Assembly: GCA_037367405.1 (NCBI GenBank)
Contig: JAZKJV010000683.1
Location: 744,001-808,000 of the forward strand
From: Ottelia alismoides
Taxonomy: Eukaryota; Streptophyta; Magnoliopsida; Alismatales; Hydrocharitaceae
Reading direction: 5' to 3'
Length of the DNA: 64,000 bases
Positions 33,101 to 45,055 of this stretch are shown piece by piece. Position numbers and translations under genes: made by a program. Within the stretch, counting starts at the first letter, position 1, and each line of letters starts with the position of its first letter. The notes under the pieces are model-generated. The model saw only the letters and a program-made list of their open reading frames with translations. It did not search any database and was not told the origin of the DNA.

Positions 33101-33295
33101 CTTTTAGCCATACTTATTGAAAATACGAAAATTATGAGTTATGGTTAAAGTATATACACAGAATATACGACCCTCATATACTTAGCTTGAGCTATGTCCT
33201 CATAGATTAAAAAGAAAAGAAAAGAAATAACTCGTACTAAGTATAAGAGAGCATGTACTACAACGGCTAAAGAATAAAGAAAGAAAGAATGTGAA
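30111..33295. other. AT-rich non-coding sequence
   Basis: AT-rich throughout. At 32400-33070 there is low-complexity sequence dominated by variants of 'TTTTCAAAATATTTTGCAAA'. There is no supported gene. It may be the 3' non-coding part of the gypsy element whose pol lies at 33600-36400 on the minus strand. Confidence 0.4.
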
Positions 33296-33299
33296 GTTG

Positions 33300-33540
33300 A
33301 CCGTCCACCCTATACTTAGGATGAAATAATCCTAATTATAGTAGACTGTATCTACATGTAGGGAGGGTTGAGGGTGGGAATGATGTGTCCTCTCTCTCCC
33401 TATACTTATGGTAAAATATCCCTAAGTATAGACAAGAGTATCAATAAAAGAGGAGACATGTGGTGAGAGAAGGAATGAACATGTGAAGTCACTCATCCCC
33501 CTATACTTAGGATGAAGCATATCCTAAGTATAAAGGAAAT
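33300..33540. repeat. Three dispersed hairpin units built on CCTATACTTAGG
   Basis: CTATACTTAGGATGAA followed by ATCCTAAT or ATCCTAAGTATA occurs at about 33310-33345, 33398-33432 and 33500-33533. Each unit is an inverted repeat with a short loop. They lie just past the C-terminal end of the minus-strand gypsy pol. Confidence 0.7.
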
Positions 33541-33599
33541 GAATGAGGAAAACAAAGCAGAAAATAGAAAATACAAAAAAATAAGAAAATAATAAAAGA

Positions 33600-36400
33600 A
33601 TAAAACTAAAGAAGAGTTTTTCATTAGCATTACCTGAATCTTTAGATGTTGCTGAGGTTGTGGATGCTTCGTCATTGCATATCACTTGGACTGAATCGAC
33701 AATGGTCAAGAAAGTGTCATGCTCAAGGTACAACTTCAGTAATTGATCGCTGACGATGAATGGTTGTGCGCCAGGCGACAATTTTAATATCACTATGCTT
33801 CCATTATCATACTCTTCCTTTACTCTGAATAGTCATGTCCATTTACTCTTTAATTTGCTCGGGAATATCTTCAGCTTTGCATTAGATAACCACACTTTTT
33901 GTCCAGTCTCAAAGGTTTTTCATCTGATGTGCCAGTCATGTCAGCATTTAACCTTCTCCTTTTACATCAAGGTGTTATCATACGTATAGTTTCATAATTA
34001 TATGAGCTTGTTCAGATCCTCTTTCTTTTCTGATCACCTTTTCGTGAGTCCATGCTACAAATATTGATTGCCCATAATGATTTGTGAATCAATTTGGATG
34101 ACATGCTTCCCATACACAAGACGATAGGGCGGCATGCCCAAGGGAGACTTGTAAGCGGTTATGTACTCACAAAGGACGAAGTCCAAGAGTTGGGATCAAT
34201 TTTTTCTGTCCAGCTTCACAAGCTTTTGCATGATCGTCTTAATTTCTCTATTTGATAATTCTATCATACCATTGGTCTATGGATAGTAAGGAGACGTGAC
34301 TCGATGCTCGATGCAATACTCCTTCATTAATTTTCTGACCTCTCTATTGATGAAGTGACTACCCCCGTCTTACATAAGAATCTTCAGAATCCTAAACCAC
34401 GAAATGATGTTCTCTCTCAATAATCGATAAACTGTATGGTTATCTGCGGATCGAGCAGGAATAGCTTCAACCCAACGACTCGCGTAGTCAACAACAAGAA
34501 AGGTGTGCTCATCTCCCTGACTGTTGGGAAAGGTTCCCATGAAATCGATGCCTCGAGCATCGAATACATCTAAAATATGAATGAACTTTAGGGGCATGGA
34601 ATCTTTAGCGGTAAGGGTTCCTCCCAATCTCTGACAGTCAGTGCAACGCTTGACGTATGCTATGACATCCTTAAATAGTGTAGGTCACCATAGGCCACAC
34701 TATAGTACTTTCGTTGTCATTCTGTCTCCGGAGTAGTGTCGACTAGATTCGAGTGAGTGATAATGCTCGAGGACACTATGAGGCTCCTCCTGAGGGATAC
34801 ATTGTCGTCAAAATGCAGTCTGCTCCTTCCCTGAATAGGAGTGGGTCTTCCCATTGATAATAATGGATGGTGGACAAGAATTTGTCCTTCTTGATTTTCA
34901 TCCAATCTTGTGGGACTACACCGGAAATAAAGTAGTTCACAATATCGACATACCAAGGGAGTGAATCCACAGCCATAATAGACTCGTCAGGAAAGGTGTC
35001 TATGATGGGTGCACTGCTCAGTGGAGGCATTTGTTGTTTAATTCTGAAGAGGTGTTATGCTACTACATTCTGAACTCCAAGCTTGTCTTTGATTTCCATG
35101 TCGAACTCCCTGAGGAGAAGGATCCATCTGATTAGTCTAGGCTTGGAATCATCCATCTGATCAGTCTAGGCTTGGAATTCTTCTTCTGCTGTAAGTACCA
35201 AATAGCGGAATGGTCAGTATAAATGGTGGCTTTAGATCTAAGAAGATAGGATCTGAAATTCTCAAGGGAAAATAACACGACCAATAATTCTCTCTGTAAT
35301 TCTTTGAGCTTCATCTAGTGTTTTGTTGGCATAGTAAATGGCATAGGGGCCTAGTCTTTCCTTTATCCTCAAATAGCCCCGACTACAAAGTTTGATGCAT
35401 CCGTAATGATCTCAAAAGGAAGAGACCAATCTGGTGGTTGTAGGATGGGAGCTTGAATGATTATCTCCTTCGGATGATTAAATGAAAGGAGAACATGTTA
35501 ATCGACATTAAACTTGATCTCTTACACAACAATTATGTAAGAGGTCGGGAATGCGGCTGAAATCTCTGATGAATCTCCTGTAAAATCCGACATGCCCCAG
35601 GAATGACCTCACAAGTCTAAGAGTCTGAGATGGCTGAAGACTGTTGATAACATCTACCTTTGTTGGGTCGACTTCCATGCCACACTTGGAAACAACGTGA
35701 CCCTGCACAATCCCTCTTGTGACCATGAAGTGGCTCTTTTTTCCAGGATAGCACAAGATTGACTTCACGGTATTTCTAAAATACTCTGTCCAGATGCTCA
35801 AGACAGGCATCAAAACTATCACGATAGACTGAGAAGTCATCCATGAACACATCGAGAAAACTACCAACCATCTCGACAAAAACTGCAAGCATGCATCTCT
35901 AGAAAGTGGCAGGTGTGTTGCACAGACCAAAGGGCATTCTCCTGATGGCATAGGTATTTAACGAGCAAGTGAATGTAGTCTTCTCTTGGTCCTCTTGGGC
36001 GATTGTCACTTGGTTGTACTCGGAATACCCAACCAGGAAGCAAAAGAACTCCTTGCTAGCTAATCTCTCTAGAACTTGATCGATGAATGGCAAGGAAAAG
36101 TGATCCTTCTTTGTTGCTGCATTGAGGCGGCGGTAATTGACACGTATGTGCCAGGATGTCGGTGCTCAAGTAGAAATCTCCTCTCCTTTGTCATTTGTAA
36201 CCATGGTGAGCCTGAATTTCTTCGGAACTACATGTGGAGGGCTTACCCATTTTGAATCGGAGATGTGATACATGAAGCATGCGTCACATCATTTTGTTAT
36301 TTATTTCATAACTACGTCCCACAAATTTGGGTTCAGTCTTCTTTGAAACTCCCGGGATGGCTTGTCATCTTCTTACAAATAGACATGATGTGGACACAAG
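33600..36400 (-). pseudogene. Ty3/gypsy (Athila-like) pol remnant
   Basis: Reading leftward: reverse transcriptase start (LNPNLWDVVMK, SDSKWVSPPHVVPKKFRL), the RT core (LPFIDQVLERLASKEFFCFL, YAIRRMPFGLCNTPATF, then FMDDFSVYRDSFDACLEHL with the catalytic Asp pair), RNase H (ELLVVLFSLENFRSYLLRSK, TIYTDHSAIWYL), a connecting segment (SLPWYVDIVNYFISGVVP), the integrase core (DARGIDFMGTFPNSQGDEH, VVDYASRWVEAIPARSADN) and a C-terminal tail near 33700-33790. The connecting segment and the 'GIDFMGPFP' integrase motif fit the Athila/Tat branch. Many stops and frameshifts make it dead. The N-terminal side is cut near 36400. Confidence 0.92.
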
Positions 36401-37357
36401 GAGTGGTTTATTTTACGGAGGTATGTGACGTGCCAACCAAGTGCTTGCAGTAGAATTTTGATGAACCATGTGAAGCTTAGTGGGAGTGCCAATGTGTTCA
36501 TCGAGCTAAATGTAGATAATATCCTAATCATTTAGAATGATATAAGGATGATAATAAGTGTTTTGTGATCTGTCTATTTCATAACTTGAGATATGATCTC
36601 AATGATATCTCTTAGATCTTAGTTCTGAAGTTGTTCAGAAGCAAAGAGAAGAGAGAGAATTGTGATTGTCACATTATTGGTACATCCTGGATATATTCTA
36701 TCTAAGGAAGGCTCCTTTACCTTAAGATTTGATACTGACCAATCTAAAGGGATAGCATATCAAGTGTTGATGATGCTAAAACTGCTTGCCTCGGTGCATC
36801 GGTTGATAGAAGCCTGGTATGTGTTGGATATGTACGAAAAGCCAGATGTCTGGCATGTAGTGGGAGTAGTAAATTGTTGCTAATCCTACTATGGAGATAA
36901 AATACTTAGTTGCAGCAATAAAACAATATCTTCAAAGATGACAAGACTTAGAGATAATGATCTCAAAGTCTCATCATCAAGCACCTAAGACTTTATAGAT
37001 AGTGATCTAAAAGGTCTTAACTGCAGATACCTTAAGAGATAGAGATCTCTGGGAATAAGGATATTCTGATAAGGATAATTGAAATTACACACTGGTTATA
37101 ACGATTGTTGAGTTGTAGTGTCAAAGACATTATGACTGCCTCAATATTGAGTATTGGTTCCATAAGATGCAACATTCGCATTGGATGTGAGCACTGTTAC
37201 TAAGGGCTATGCAAGTGCCGTAAAAGGACTTAGCATAGTCTCTTGGGAACAGAGTGACTGATCAAGCTTACCTGACTATATTAAATAGCCTATGATTGTC
37301 ATATGAGTGTGGGTTTAAATGATTAGCCCATTGATGCTCTTTGGGCTAGTGGGAGAT
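36401..37357 (+). pseudogene. 3' end of a Ty1/copia element: RT/RNase H scraps and untranslated region
   Basis: Around 36460-36550 the plus strand reads DEPCEA, then SGSANVFIELNVDNILII, which aligns with the copia RT motif around YVDDILLI, with Asp-Asp changed to Asp-Asn. Most of RT and RNase H is deleted: later text around 36690-36870 (frame LIEAWYVLDMYEKPDVWHVV) is at best distantly RT/RNase H-like. The segment ends with TAGTGGGAGAT, a typical copia polypurine tract, directly before TGTTGG at 37358, so it belongs to the LTR that follows. Confidence 0.65.
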
Positions 37358-39087
37358 TGTTGGACATGCAAGCCCACGACGAGCCATTATGCAATAAATG
37401 TTATTGCAATTCACTACTTAATCTAAAATGAAGAATAACTAATTTGCATAATAGATCCCTTAGTAAAATTAGGGTTATGTACCATGGCCATCTTCATGAT
37501 CATACAGTTGTTGATTCAATTATTGAGTCATAGAGGTTGGTGCTTGGATGAATATCTAAAGAGTTAGATTGAGGACTCATCAAGCACCGCCAAATGATTG
37601 TTAAGATGTGATCTCCAGCCTGAGTCGGAGATGGAAATCCTTATCTCTAAAGGCCGATATCTGACCGACCTCTTGATGCAGATTCTCTGCATAGGAATAG
37701 AGATTCAGAGTGTCAGATTAGTTAGGTCAAAGAGTTGACTTAACGAGATCGAGATAACCAAAGACCTATATCGTATGTTGTCACGGTATAGGCATGTATC
37801 CTCAGACCGGAGACAGATGTGTTACTATATGTTTGAGTATGTACATTTGGCAGACCAATAGGTTGATGACCTAACCAAGGTCTATACACCGACGCGTTGG
37901 TGTGCATATAAGGGCATATGAGTAATACGATCTCTCAAAGGGACCATACAGGTTCATCTACTGAACTGGAAGGCATGAGCTCTCTCATGAGATATTGGGA
38001 AGAATCAAATTCCGTGCACGGTCGTATCGCTTTGGAAGCTTGACTGAATTTGTAGGTTTGATATATACTTTTGGAAAGTATATGATCAACACTTGGGTAT
38101 GATATATGCTTTTGGAAAATATATGATCAATACCAACTCACAATGATCAAATGAGAATCTTAATGATAAAACCCTGAAGGTGACAGTCTAAAAGAGATCT
38201 ACAACTTCGGGTATAATCTAGGTCTTCCAGTATGCAGGATATATAGGTATTAGGAATACCTGAGGGTGATGTGATCATAAACGATTGTATAACCATGATG
38301 CTTCCATTCCTAGGGAGTGATGAAACTGGTCTGGATTTTAGTGACTCCTCTCATGGAGGAGTGATTTAATCTTAGTCCAAATGTTGGACCTTGATCTGAA
38401 TGTGACTCGGATACAATGAGAAGATTAGATCTACGGCTTTGATTTAATCAAACATCTATGGGAGGTCCGCAAGATCTGGATTTGAGATGTGATCTCAATA
38501 TCCAAGTCACTATACGTGGAACAATGCAATCGCCATGTCCTTATTTCCAAGTATCTGTGGAGAAAGCGCATTATCCTTTAAAGAGTTCATGGATAATTCC
38601 ATTGTTGATATATGTATCCGAGCGTTGAGAAAGTGGATAATTAAATGTGATTTAATTATCATGAATAATATCAATTTGATTCATATTATAAGGAGAGATA
38701 TCTAAGATAATTAAATGTGATTTAATTATTAAAGATGTGAATAATATGAATGTGATTCATGTTATTTCGTCACATAAGAAAAGAGATCCAAGATGATTAA
38801 ATGTGATTTAATTATCATGGATATGAATAATGTAGATAGCGCTATCCATATTAATCATATATATTATAAATGTGATTTATAATATATAAGGGAGAGCTAT
38901 TTGTTATTTATATTTGTTGATTAATTATTGATATGAATTGGATTCACATTGGATGATTAATTAAAATATAATTTACATTTTGTTAATGTGATTCACATTT
39001 TTCCAATGGCATGATTGCAATATTTCACAAGATAATTATGAATTATTTTTGTGAAATAATTTACAATAATTGTTGTTGTAAATCCTG

Positions 39088-39176
39088 GAGATATCATGAG
39101 ATAATGGTATCTCATGAGATAATGAAATCTCATAAGATAATGAGATCTCATAAGATAATGAGATCTCATGAGATGT
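39088..39176 (+). repeat. 18-bp tandem repeat of a palindromic word
   Basis: ATCTCATGAGAT or ATCTCATAAGAT followed by AATG(A/G) repeats at 39109, 39127, 39145 and 39163, with a diverged unit before. Each unit is itself palindromic. Confidence 0.9.
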
Positions 39177-39408
39177 TGGTAGATGTCCCCCCTTTTTAAG
39201 GGATATGGTTTATCTCCTCATTATCTCCAAGGATAATTAATTGATTTGATTTGAATTTAAATATATTAATTTATCAATATATATTAAATTAAATTAATTG
39301 TTATTTTATTTTTACAACAAGATCATAGCCATTGAAAGAAACACAAATCAAGCTCAACCATTGATTGTGTGTTTTCTATGGATTGGGATACATGGACTCC
39401 CAAAACCT

Positions 39409-39416
39409 TATATAAG
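39409..39416 (+). promoter_or_regulatory. TATA box of the long LTR
   Basis: TATATAAG within CCTTATATAAGAAGAGG, about 45 bases before the CT-rich leader. Confidence 0.6.
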
Positions 39417-39453
39417 AAGAGGCACCCCTTTCTCTTCTACACAAGATAATGAA

Positions 39454-39484
39454 TACTCTCTCTCTCTCTCTCTCTCTCTTTCTC
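39454..39484 (+). repeat. (CT)n microsatellite
   Basis: A near-pure CT run just downstream of the LTR TATA box. Confidence 0.9.
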
Positions 39485-39910
39485 TACACGCCAAGCCTCT
39501 CTCTCTTTTATAATGGTCGTCCACTATGGAGCCATTGTGAGAGTCATCATCGACGTAGCATCGTCGTTATGCTGCCGGATCATCTACTCGTGGATCTCCA
39601 TCTCCTTCGGTGCGTCTCGCTCGTGAAGAAGATGATAGATCTCGTGTAACGAGATCAGGAGATCCGTCGCTTGGATCATCAACATGGATTGCGAGGAGCA
39701 CGCGTCTCATCAACGCGCTCTCAAGCGTCTCCTCCGTTGGATCGGACTTGAGACATGAGGTCTCTTCGTTTAGAGACTCTATCGCAACTACGCTTCAAGA
39801 GGTAAACCTTATACCTAATTGTGGTTTAGATGAAATGATCCGAGAAAGGTTCTTGGATCATGTGGTTTCATCATATTAAAAAATTTAAATTCCGCTGCAT
39901 CGAGCAACTA

Positions 39911-41700
39911 GTACGACTAGTCGCTCCCGATCATATTTTATGCGATCCTCATGCTTCCATGATGCGCTTGAGGATTTTTCCCATATCCTTCACGAGCCTC
40001 CACCCTCTCCACTCGCATAGGCTCCCATCGCCCTCCACTTCACCCGCATCAAGCTTTTGCACGCTTCGGCTATGATTCTAACACTGCAGGCACGCAAATC
40101 GACATTGGTCGGAGCCCTTGACGGAGCATCTTCAAGCTCATCCTCCTCCGGCTACCAAGCATCCATCGAGTCTTCCAGGACTTCCAGCCGCTTAGTCGAG
40201 CTTCGTTGGTGATCATAAACCACTCAGGAGTAACTGGAGGTATTCACCGAGCTCAGAAGAAGGTGGCGGATCTCTGAGAGCTTCACCGAAGTCCAACCAA
40301 GGCCGCCGCAGGAGGCGGCGGCAAGGAGGAACCAGAAGAGCAGTTACCGTCTGATTTCCAAGATGGGACGATTCACCAGGAGCCACTGTCGGATCGGTTG
40401 TAATCACATGGTTCTCAATCGGCCACGTCGCCTCCTCTGCAGTTCACAAGATCCACCTGATTTCTAAGATCTGACGGCCAGCAATCGCCCACGTCGACAT
40501 CCGAACCTCCTCTCCGAGCCTCTCCTGACCTCAGCTTCGGGTTCCATCGAAGCACCAGTGACAACCACGTGTAGGACTATTCCGAAGCAACCACCAAACA
40601 AGCGCATGTGCAGATGGTTGTAATTTGCAGCTGTGCCCCTACAAGTTCTGGAAATTGCGTTCACGTCCCTGCTAGTCAGTATCACATGATGTGCACGTGA
40701 TCCCATGGGTCTTTTGCGTCGAAGTCCTCATCAGTCTAGGTAATTGCGCTTTAGTCATGTCAACACGTTTTCTTTAATTAATTTTTTTTGTATTTGCATC
40801 CATAACTTAATTCAAAAAATTGCATAATTGTAGAACATCTTAGATTTTATCATTGTGAAGGCTTGTTATATTTTTTTGAACTTCAAAGAATTTAATATAA
40901 TTCTTTTAGTGGAAAATAATATATTTTGCCCATTGTTTACCTTTAATTGATTATTAAATCGGCTATTGCTCCAAAAATCACCAAAAATTCACAATAGGTC
41001 TAGTTTAGGAGTTCTACATTGTGCCCAAAAATCACATCATTTGCACGCGTATCTAGGTCGCAATAAATTAATTTTGTGATTTGTGTAATTCATTTTTTAT
41101 TAATTCCTCACTTGATATTTTTAGAAATTAAAAATTGTTCTGGATATCTATCACATAGATCTATCTAGGATAAATTAGTTTTTGAAAAATATTGACATTT
41201 GATATTTATTAAAATGAAAATTGCAAAAATCACCCTGCATGCATGTTTAATTCGTAGTTAATTCATGTAGAGTCGAAAAATTCCAAAAAAAATTAGGGTA
41301 TTCATCATAATTGACATTCTACTAAGTTTGAGAATTTTCAGACTTAATCTGATCATATTCACATTTTATTCCTCGAATTTAATCTAGAATTACATTGCAT
41401 TTTTAATTGCATAAAAACATTAAAAAATATTCTCCTGAAAACCTCACATCTGAATCGACTTTAAATTATTATATGGAGAAAGTTGCCTTCCTGAGTTCGA
41501 CCTTAGGCTTGCCCAAGTAAAATAAAAAAAATTACCGCTTGCGTTTAATTGACTATTAATCAAAGTGGTTTTGATAAGTCCAATTTTACCCGACTACAAC
41601 AAACATCTCAAATTTAATCGTTAATTCATTTGAATTAGAAGGGTAATCTAGGGTTTTTCAGATGGCTACATGATTGTAGCCCTAGTACCCATAAATAAAA
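39911..41700. other. Non-coding sequence, probably retrotransposon derived
   Basis: 40080-40730 is GC-richer, with short open frames on the minus strand (40213-40407, 40464-40706) lacking family motifs; 40740-41640 is AT-rich. Its position directly past a minus-strand gypsy fragment suggests LTR or leader sequence of a gypsy element, but no repeat pair proves it. Confidence 0.35.
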
Positions 41701-41702
41701 CA

Positions 41703-42440
41703 TTAGAACTCTTTCCCCGCTAGTTTCTCCAAAATCTGATCAATAAAAGGCAAGGGAAAGTGATATTTCTTGGTCACGACATTCAAATGTCTGTAGTCGA
41801 CATAGACGTGCCATGATGTTTGTACTCTTGTCGTGATCTCCACCCTATCCTCGTTGGTGACCATCTGAATTCTCAACTTCTTCGAGACAACATGAAGCGG
41901 GGAGGGTATATGAATCCTTTTCCACACCATTTCTCAATCTCTTTCATCACTACTTCCCATATATTAGGGTTTAGTCTTTTCTAAAACTCACGGGAAGGTC
42001 TCACATTCTCCTTAACAAAAAATGTGGTGTGAATAGAGAGTATGGTTAATCCCCACGAGATCCGACACAATCTAGCTTGTAGCCTTGCGATTCTTCTCTA
42101 ATATTTTCAACAACCTAGACTCTTGTTCTGTGGTCATCTCATAACAAATCATGACATGTAATCAATCTTCCGGTCCCGCAAGAAAAGCATACTTGAGTGT
42201 AGGGGGTAGCAGCTTCAGCTCTGATAATGTTGTATCATCAATCAAATCAGTTGAACCACATCAGAATCGGTTCTATGTTGCATGAAGATGGGTCTAACTG
42301 TATTGTACTCGTCCCCAACTCTGTTGTGTATGAAGTTAGATAGCTAAAGAAATGTGGTAGTTCGGCCAAAGCCGCATCCAACTCATCACATACACCCTTT
42401 GACCTTTCTGATTTAGATGGCACCGACAGATCCAAAGGGA
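41703..42440 (-). pseudogene. Second Ty3/gypsy (Athila-like) pol fragment
   Basis: Reading leftward from 42440: 'CDELDAALAELPHFF', then a decayed stretch like the pre-RT linker (LSELKLLPPTLKYAFLAG), then the RT start (HVVSKKLRIQMVTNEDRVEI, SWHVYVDYRHLNVVTKKYHF, PLPFIDQILEKLAGKEF). It stops abruptly at 41703 within RT. It overlaps in content with the start of the 33600-36400 remnant, so it is another copy, not its missing half. Confidence 0.85.
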
Positions 42441-42469
42441 TCTATTAGTCATCAAGGGAATATAGGACC

Positions 42470-43465
42470 ACAACAAGGCAGAGGACAGGTCCTACATCTA
42501 TCTGTTATTGTACGTCAATGACATGCTAATTATCGTCAAGAAGAAAAAGTACCATAGATGATATGAAGAAGCTCCTTAGTTTAGATTTTGACACGAAGGA
42601 TCGTGGTGCAACAAAGAAAATGTTTGGGATGGATATCATTAGGGATCGTGGAGAAAGGAAGATTTTCTTATCTCAAAAGAACTACATTGAGAAAGTTCTA
42701 ATGATATTTCGAATGTTGACAGCTAAACCTCTAGGTACTCCATCCATTGTGAGTATTCATTTAACAATTTCTTTTGAACCTCAATTAGACATTGAGAAGG
42801 AACACATGTCATGTGTTTTCTATGTTAGTGCAGTTAGGAGTCTTATATATGCCATGGTATGCATGAGACTTGATATCGCTCATGTTGTGAGCGTTGTTAG
42901 CATATTCATGGACACTCCATGGAAGGAGCATTGACAGTCAGTCAAGCGGATTTTCCGCTATCTAAGAGGAACATCTGGCATTGACCTCATCTACAGAAGT
43001 GATGCAAAGTGTTTGATTGCTGGATATTCAGATTTAGATTATGTTACATATGTTGATGGGAGGATGTCATTGATAGGGTATGTCTTCACTTTGGGGAGTT
43101 CTGCCATCAGTTAGAAGGCTACTTTACAACCATCATTTACTTTATCTACCACAAAGACAGAGTACATGGCTTTGACAAAAGCTGTAAAAGAAGCCATTTG
43201 GTTACAGGGCTTAGTTGGAGATCTCGGTCTACAACAGGATCAAACTATTGTATATTGTGATAGTCTTAGTGTAATATATCTAACCAACGATCAGATGCAT
43301 CATGAGAGGACCTATTACATAGGTGTCAGATATCACTTCATTTGTTCTAGAAGAGGATCAAAGATGAAGTTTGACACAACTGATAATCCAACCAATATGT
43401 TCACAAAGGAAGTTCCTATGAGTATGTTCCAACACTATTCGGACTTGCTCAGCGTTGGTAGTTAG
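42470..43465 (+). pseudogene. Ty1/copia RT-RNase H remnant
   Basis: Begins at the RT active-site strand, reading YIYLLLYVNDMLIIVKK, so the catalytic YVDD is YVND. After a frameshift it continues in 42563-42934 (DRGATKKMFGMDIIRDRGER, FLSQKNYIEKVL, RSLIYAMVCMRLDIAHVV), then after a TGA in place of Trp as VKRIFRYLRGTSGIDLIY and AGYSDLDYVTY (RNase H). A TAG replaces Trp in 'SAIS-stop-KATLQPSF'. The end is 43166-43465 (EAIWLQGLVGDLGL, VYCDSLSVIYLTNDQMHHER, YIGVRYHFI). It is 5'-truncated and unrelated in sequence to the 1794-8049 element. Confidence 0.92.
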
Positions 43466-43948
43466 CAATAATCCCAAGGAGGGGTCGGCGGTAGCATGAT
43501 GAAGCTTGGCAAATCTGCTTAGAGGATTTAAATCAAGGTGAAGATTGTTGATAGACCTTGAACCCTAACCAGCTATCTTACTAGTCTCAGTCAGAGAACC
43601 ATTGTTTATAACAAGGGTTTGTCAAGGCATAGTATATAAACTCCCCTAGATTTAGGGCTCTCATTATCCTTTGAACTTTCTTCTTTCTATACATAGCGAA
43701 AACCGATCATAGCCGCCCAAGGACATAACCCAGTAAAAATCTGTCTTATACTTGCTAAATTGATCATGTATGTGTGTGCTTCCGTGATTCATGATAGGAG
43801 ACAATATCTAGTCATTGGCTAAGTAACCATAGGACAATTAGAATAAAGGAATCATCAAATCTCAGTTATCATTGTGTAACTTCAGGTAGAAGTACTAGTC
43901 AATAGAGTATTAACTAGAAGACTGTTATCTCTTCCTGGTAAGGATATT
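43466..43948. other. Copia 3' flank, non-coding
   Basis: Probably the 3' untranslated region or LTR of the preceding copia remnant. No LTR boundary could be fixed. Confidence 0.35.
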
Positions 43949-44400
43949 GTTGAGAAAAGATTCAAGCAAACAATCAATCCACAACAATCATACAGAGAAA
44001 ACAATGATTTACGTGGAAAAACTCCCGCCAGTTTGGTGGGGAAAAACCACTGGCAAAGAGAGATCTCACAATGATGGAAAGAAAGAATACACGAACAATA
44101 AGAGATTTATAATGGCCATGTTACCTCTCTCGAAAATAAAATGTATCTTGGGAACATGATGATCTTACTTCATTGAAAGCCCTATGGAAGTTTATATAGC
44201 TACATGAAATCATCCACATAATCCTAACACAAATTTGATCCAAATCTTGAATTACGATAGAAGGATTCATGGCTTATCCAACAGAGGTCCAAATCCTAAT
44301 AGAATTCAAATCCTAAAATAGAATAAAAGAAAGAAGGTTCAAGGAATATTGAATACATATATGCAGATCTAAGTATCGACATATCTTGCTTTTTAACACA
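43949..44400 (-). repeat. Probable copia LTR fragment
   Basis: TGTTGAGAAAAG at 43949 is the reverse complement of a CTCAACA end. Inside, CCCACC/AACTGGCGGGAGTTTTT-like sequence on the minus strand ('TTTTCCCCACC ... TTTCCACGTAAATC') is typical of the R-U5 region of plant copia LTRs, and a TATA box on the minus strand lies at about 44195-44205. The right boundary and target duplication are not resolved. Confidence 0.5.
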
Positions 44401-45055
44401 TAAGTTGTCCTGATGTTCCGTCTCCCGCATCAGTTGTTTGGCATTTGGAGTTTATATCCGTATCCTTTTGTAACTGGAGTGACCATGTGAATTTTCTCAG
44501 GATTATATATTAATTTAGCGTAAATTACAGTTCAGTCCAATCTTAAAAGTTGAGAATAAATCCAATGCCATCTATATTCCCAGTCAATCATGTCCACTCA
44601 GTGCTACGCAAGGACATGATTTTGAGAAACCATCGAAAATAATCCCTCAGTCTGTGTATTTCCTGATTGCTATGACATTTTGGTTCAAAGTGGCTTATAC
44701 ACCTAAAATAATTATAGAGAATTCCACAAAACAAGAAAGAAAACTATATAGGAGATATTATGAACTAATTGGTAAGATAAAGTTAGAAGGAACTGTACCC
44801 ATTATTCATGTAATATGTACTGCATTTAATAAACCCAGTCATAAATCCAATCCCACAAGATTTTCAAATAAACTGCCCCTTATAGACATAGAAAATCTCA
44901 TACTCTCAAAACATATAACTCTTGCATAATGAGAACACGTTTTTAACATAAACCTCCATAATATTAACGTAAACGGAATTTATAAATATGCAAATTAGAT
45001 TAACATTCCAGATTTCCCCTCCAGCTTCCTTTCAGCCATGACCCTCTAAAACATA
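44401..45055 (-). other. Downstream region and 3' UTR of the alpha-galactosidase gene
   Basis: AT-rich. The open frame 44654-44929 on the plus strand has no family signature. The transcript of the minus-strand gene should end somewhere here. Confidence 0.4.

Larger units (their letters stand above)
37358..39910 (+). repeat. Long copia-type LTR (3' LTR), about 2.5 kb
   Basis: Starts TGTTGGACATGC right after a polypurine tract. A TATA box, TATATAAG, is at 39409-39416, followed by a leader-like zone with a CT microsatellite. The right end is not certain: it may lie near the T/A-rich 'TTAAATTCCGCTGCATC' at about 39885-39900 or at CTAACA near 40083. No matching 5' LTR is in the window. Interior AT-rich blocks repeat 'AATTAAATGTGATTTAATTA' about three times (38640-38820). 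Confidence 0.6.

Noticed and set aside
39088..39176. Short palindromic repeats as a CRISPR-like array
   Set aside because: Units are contiguous 18-bp repeats without spacers, in a plant LTR.
33600..42440. The two gypsy pol fragments as halves of one element split by the copia LTR
   Set aside because: Both contain the start of RT (the 'PLPFIDQ' segment), so they overlap in content and must be different copies.
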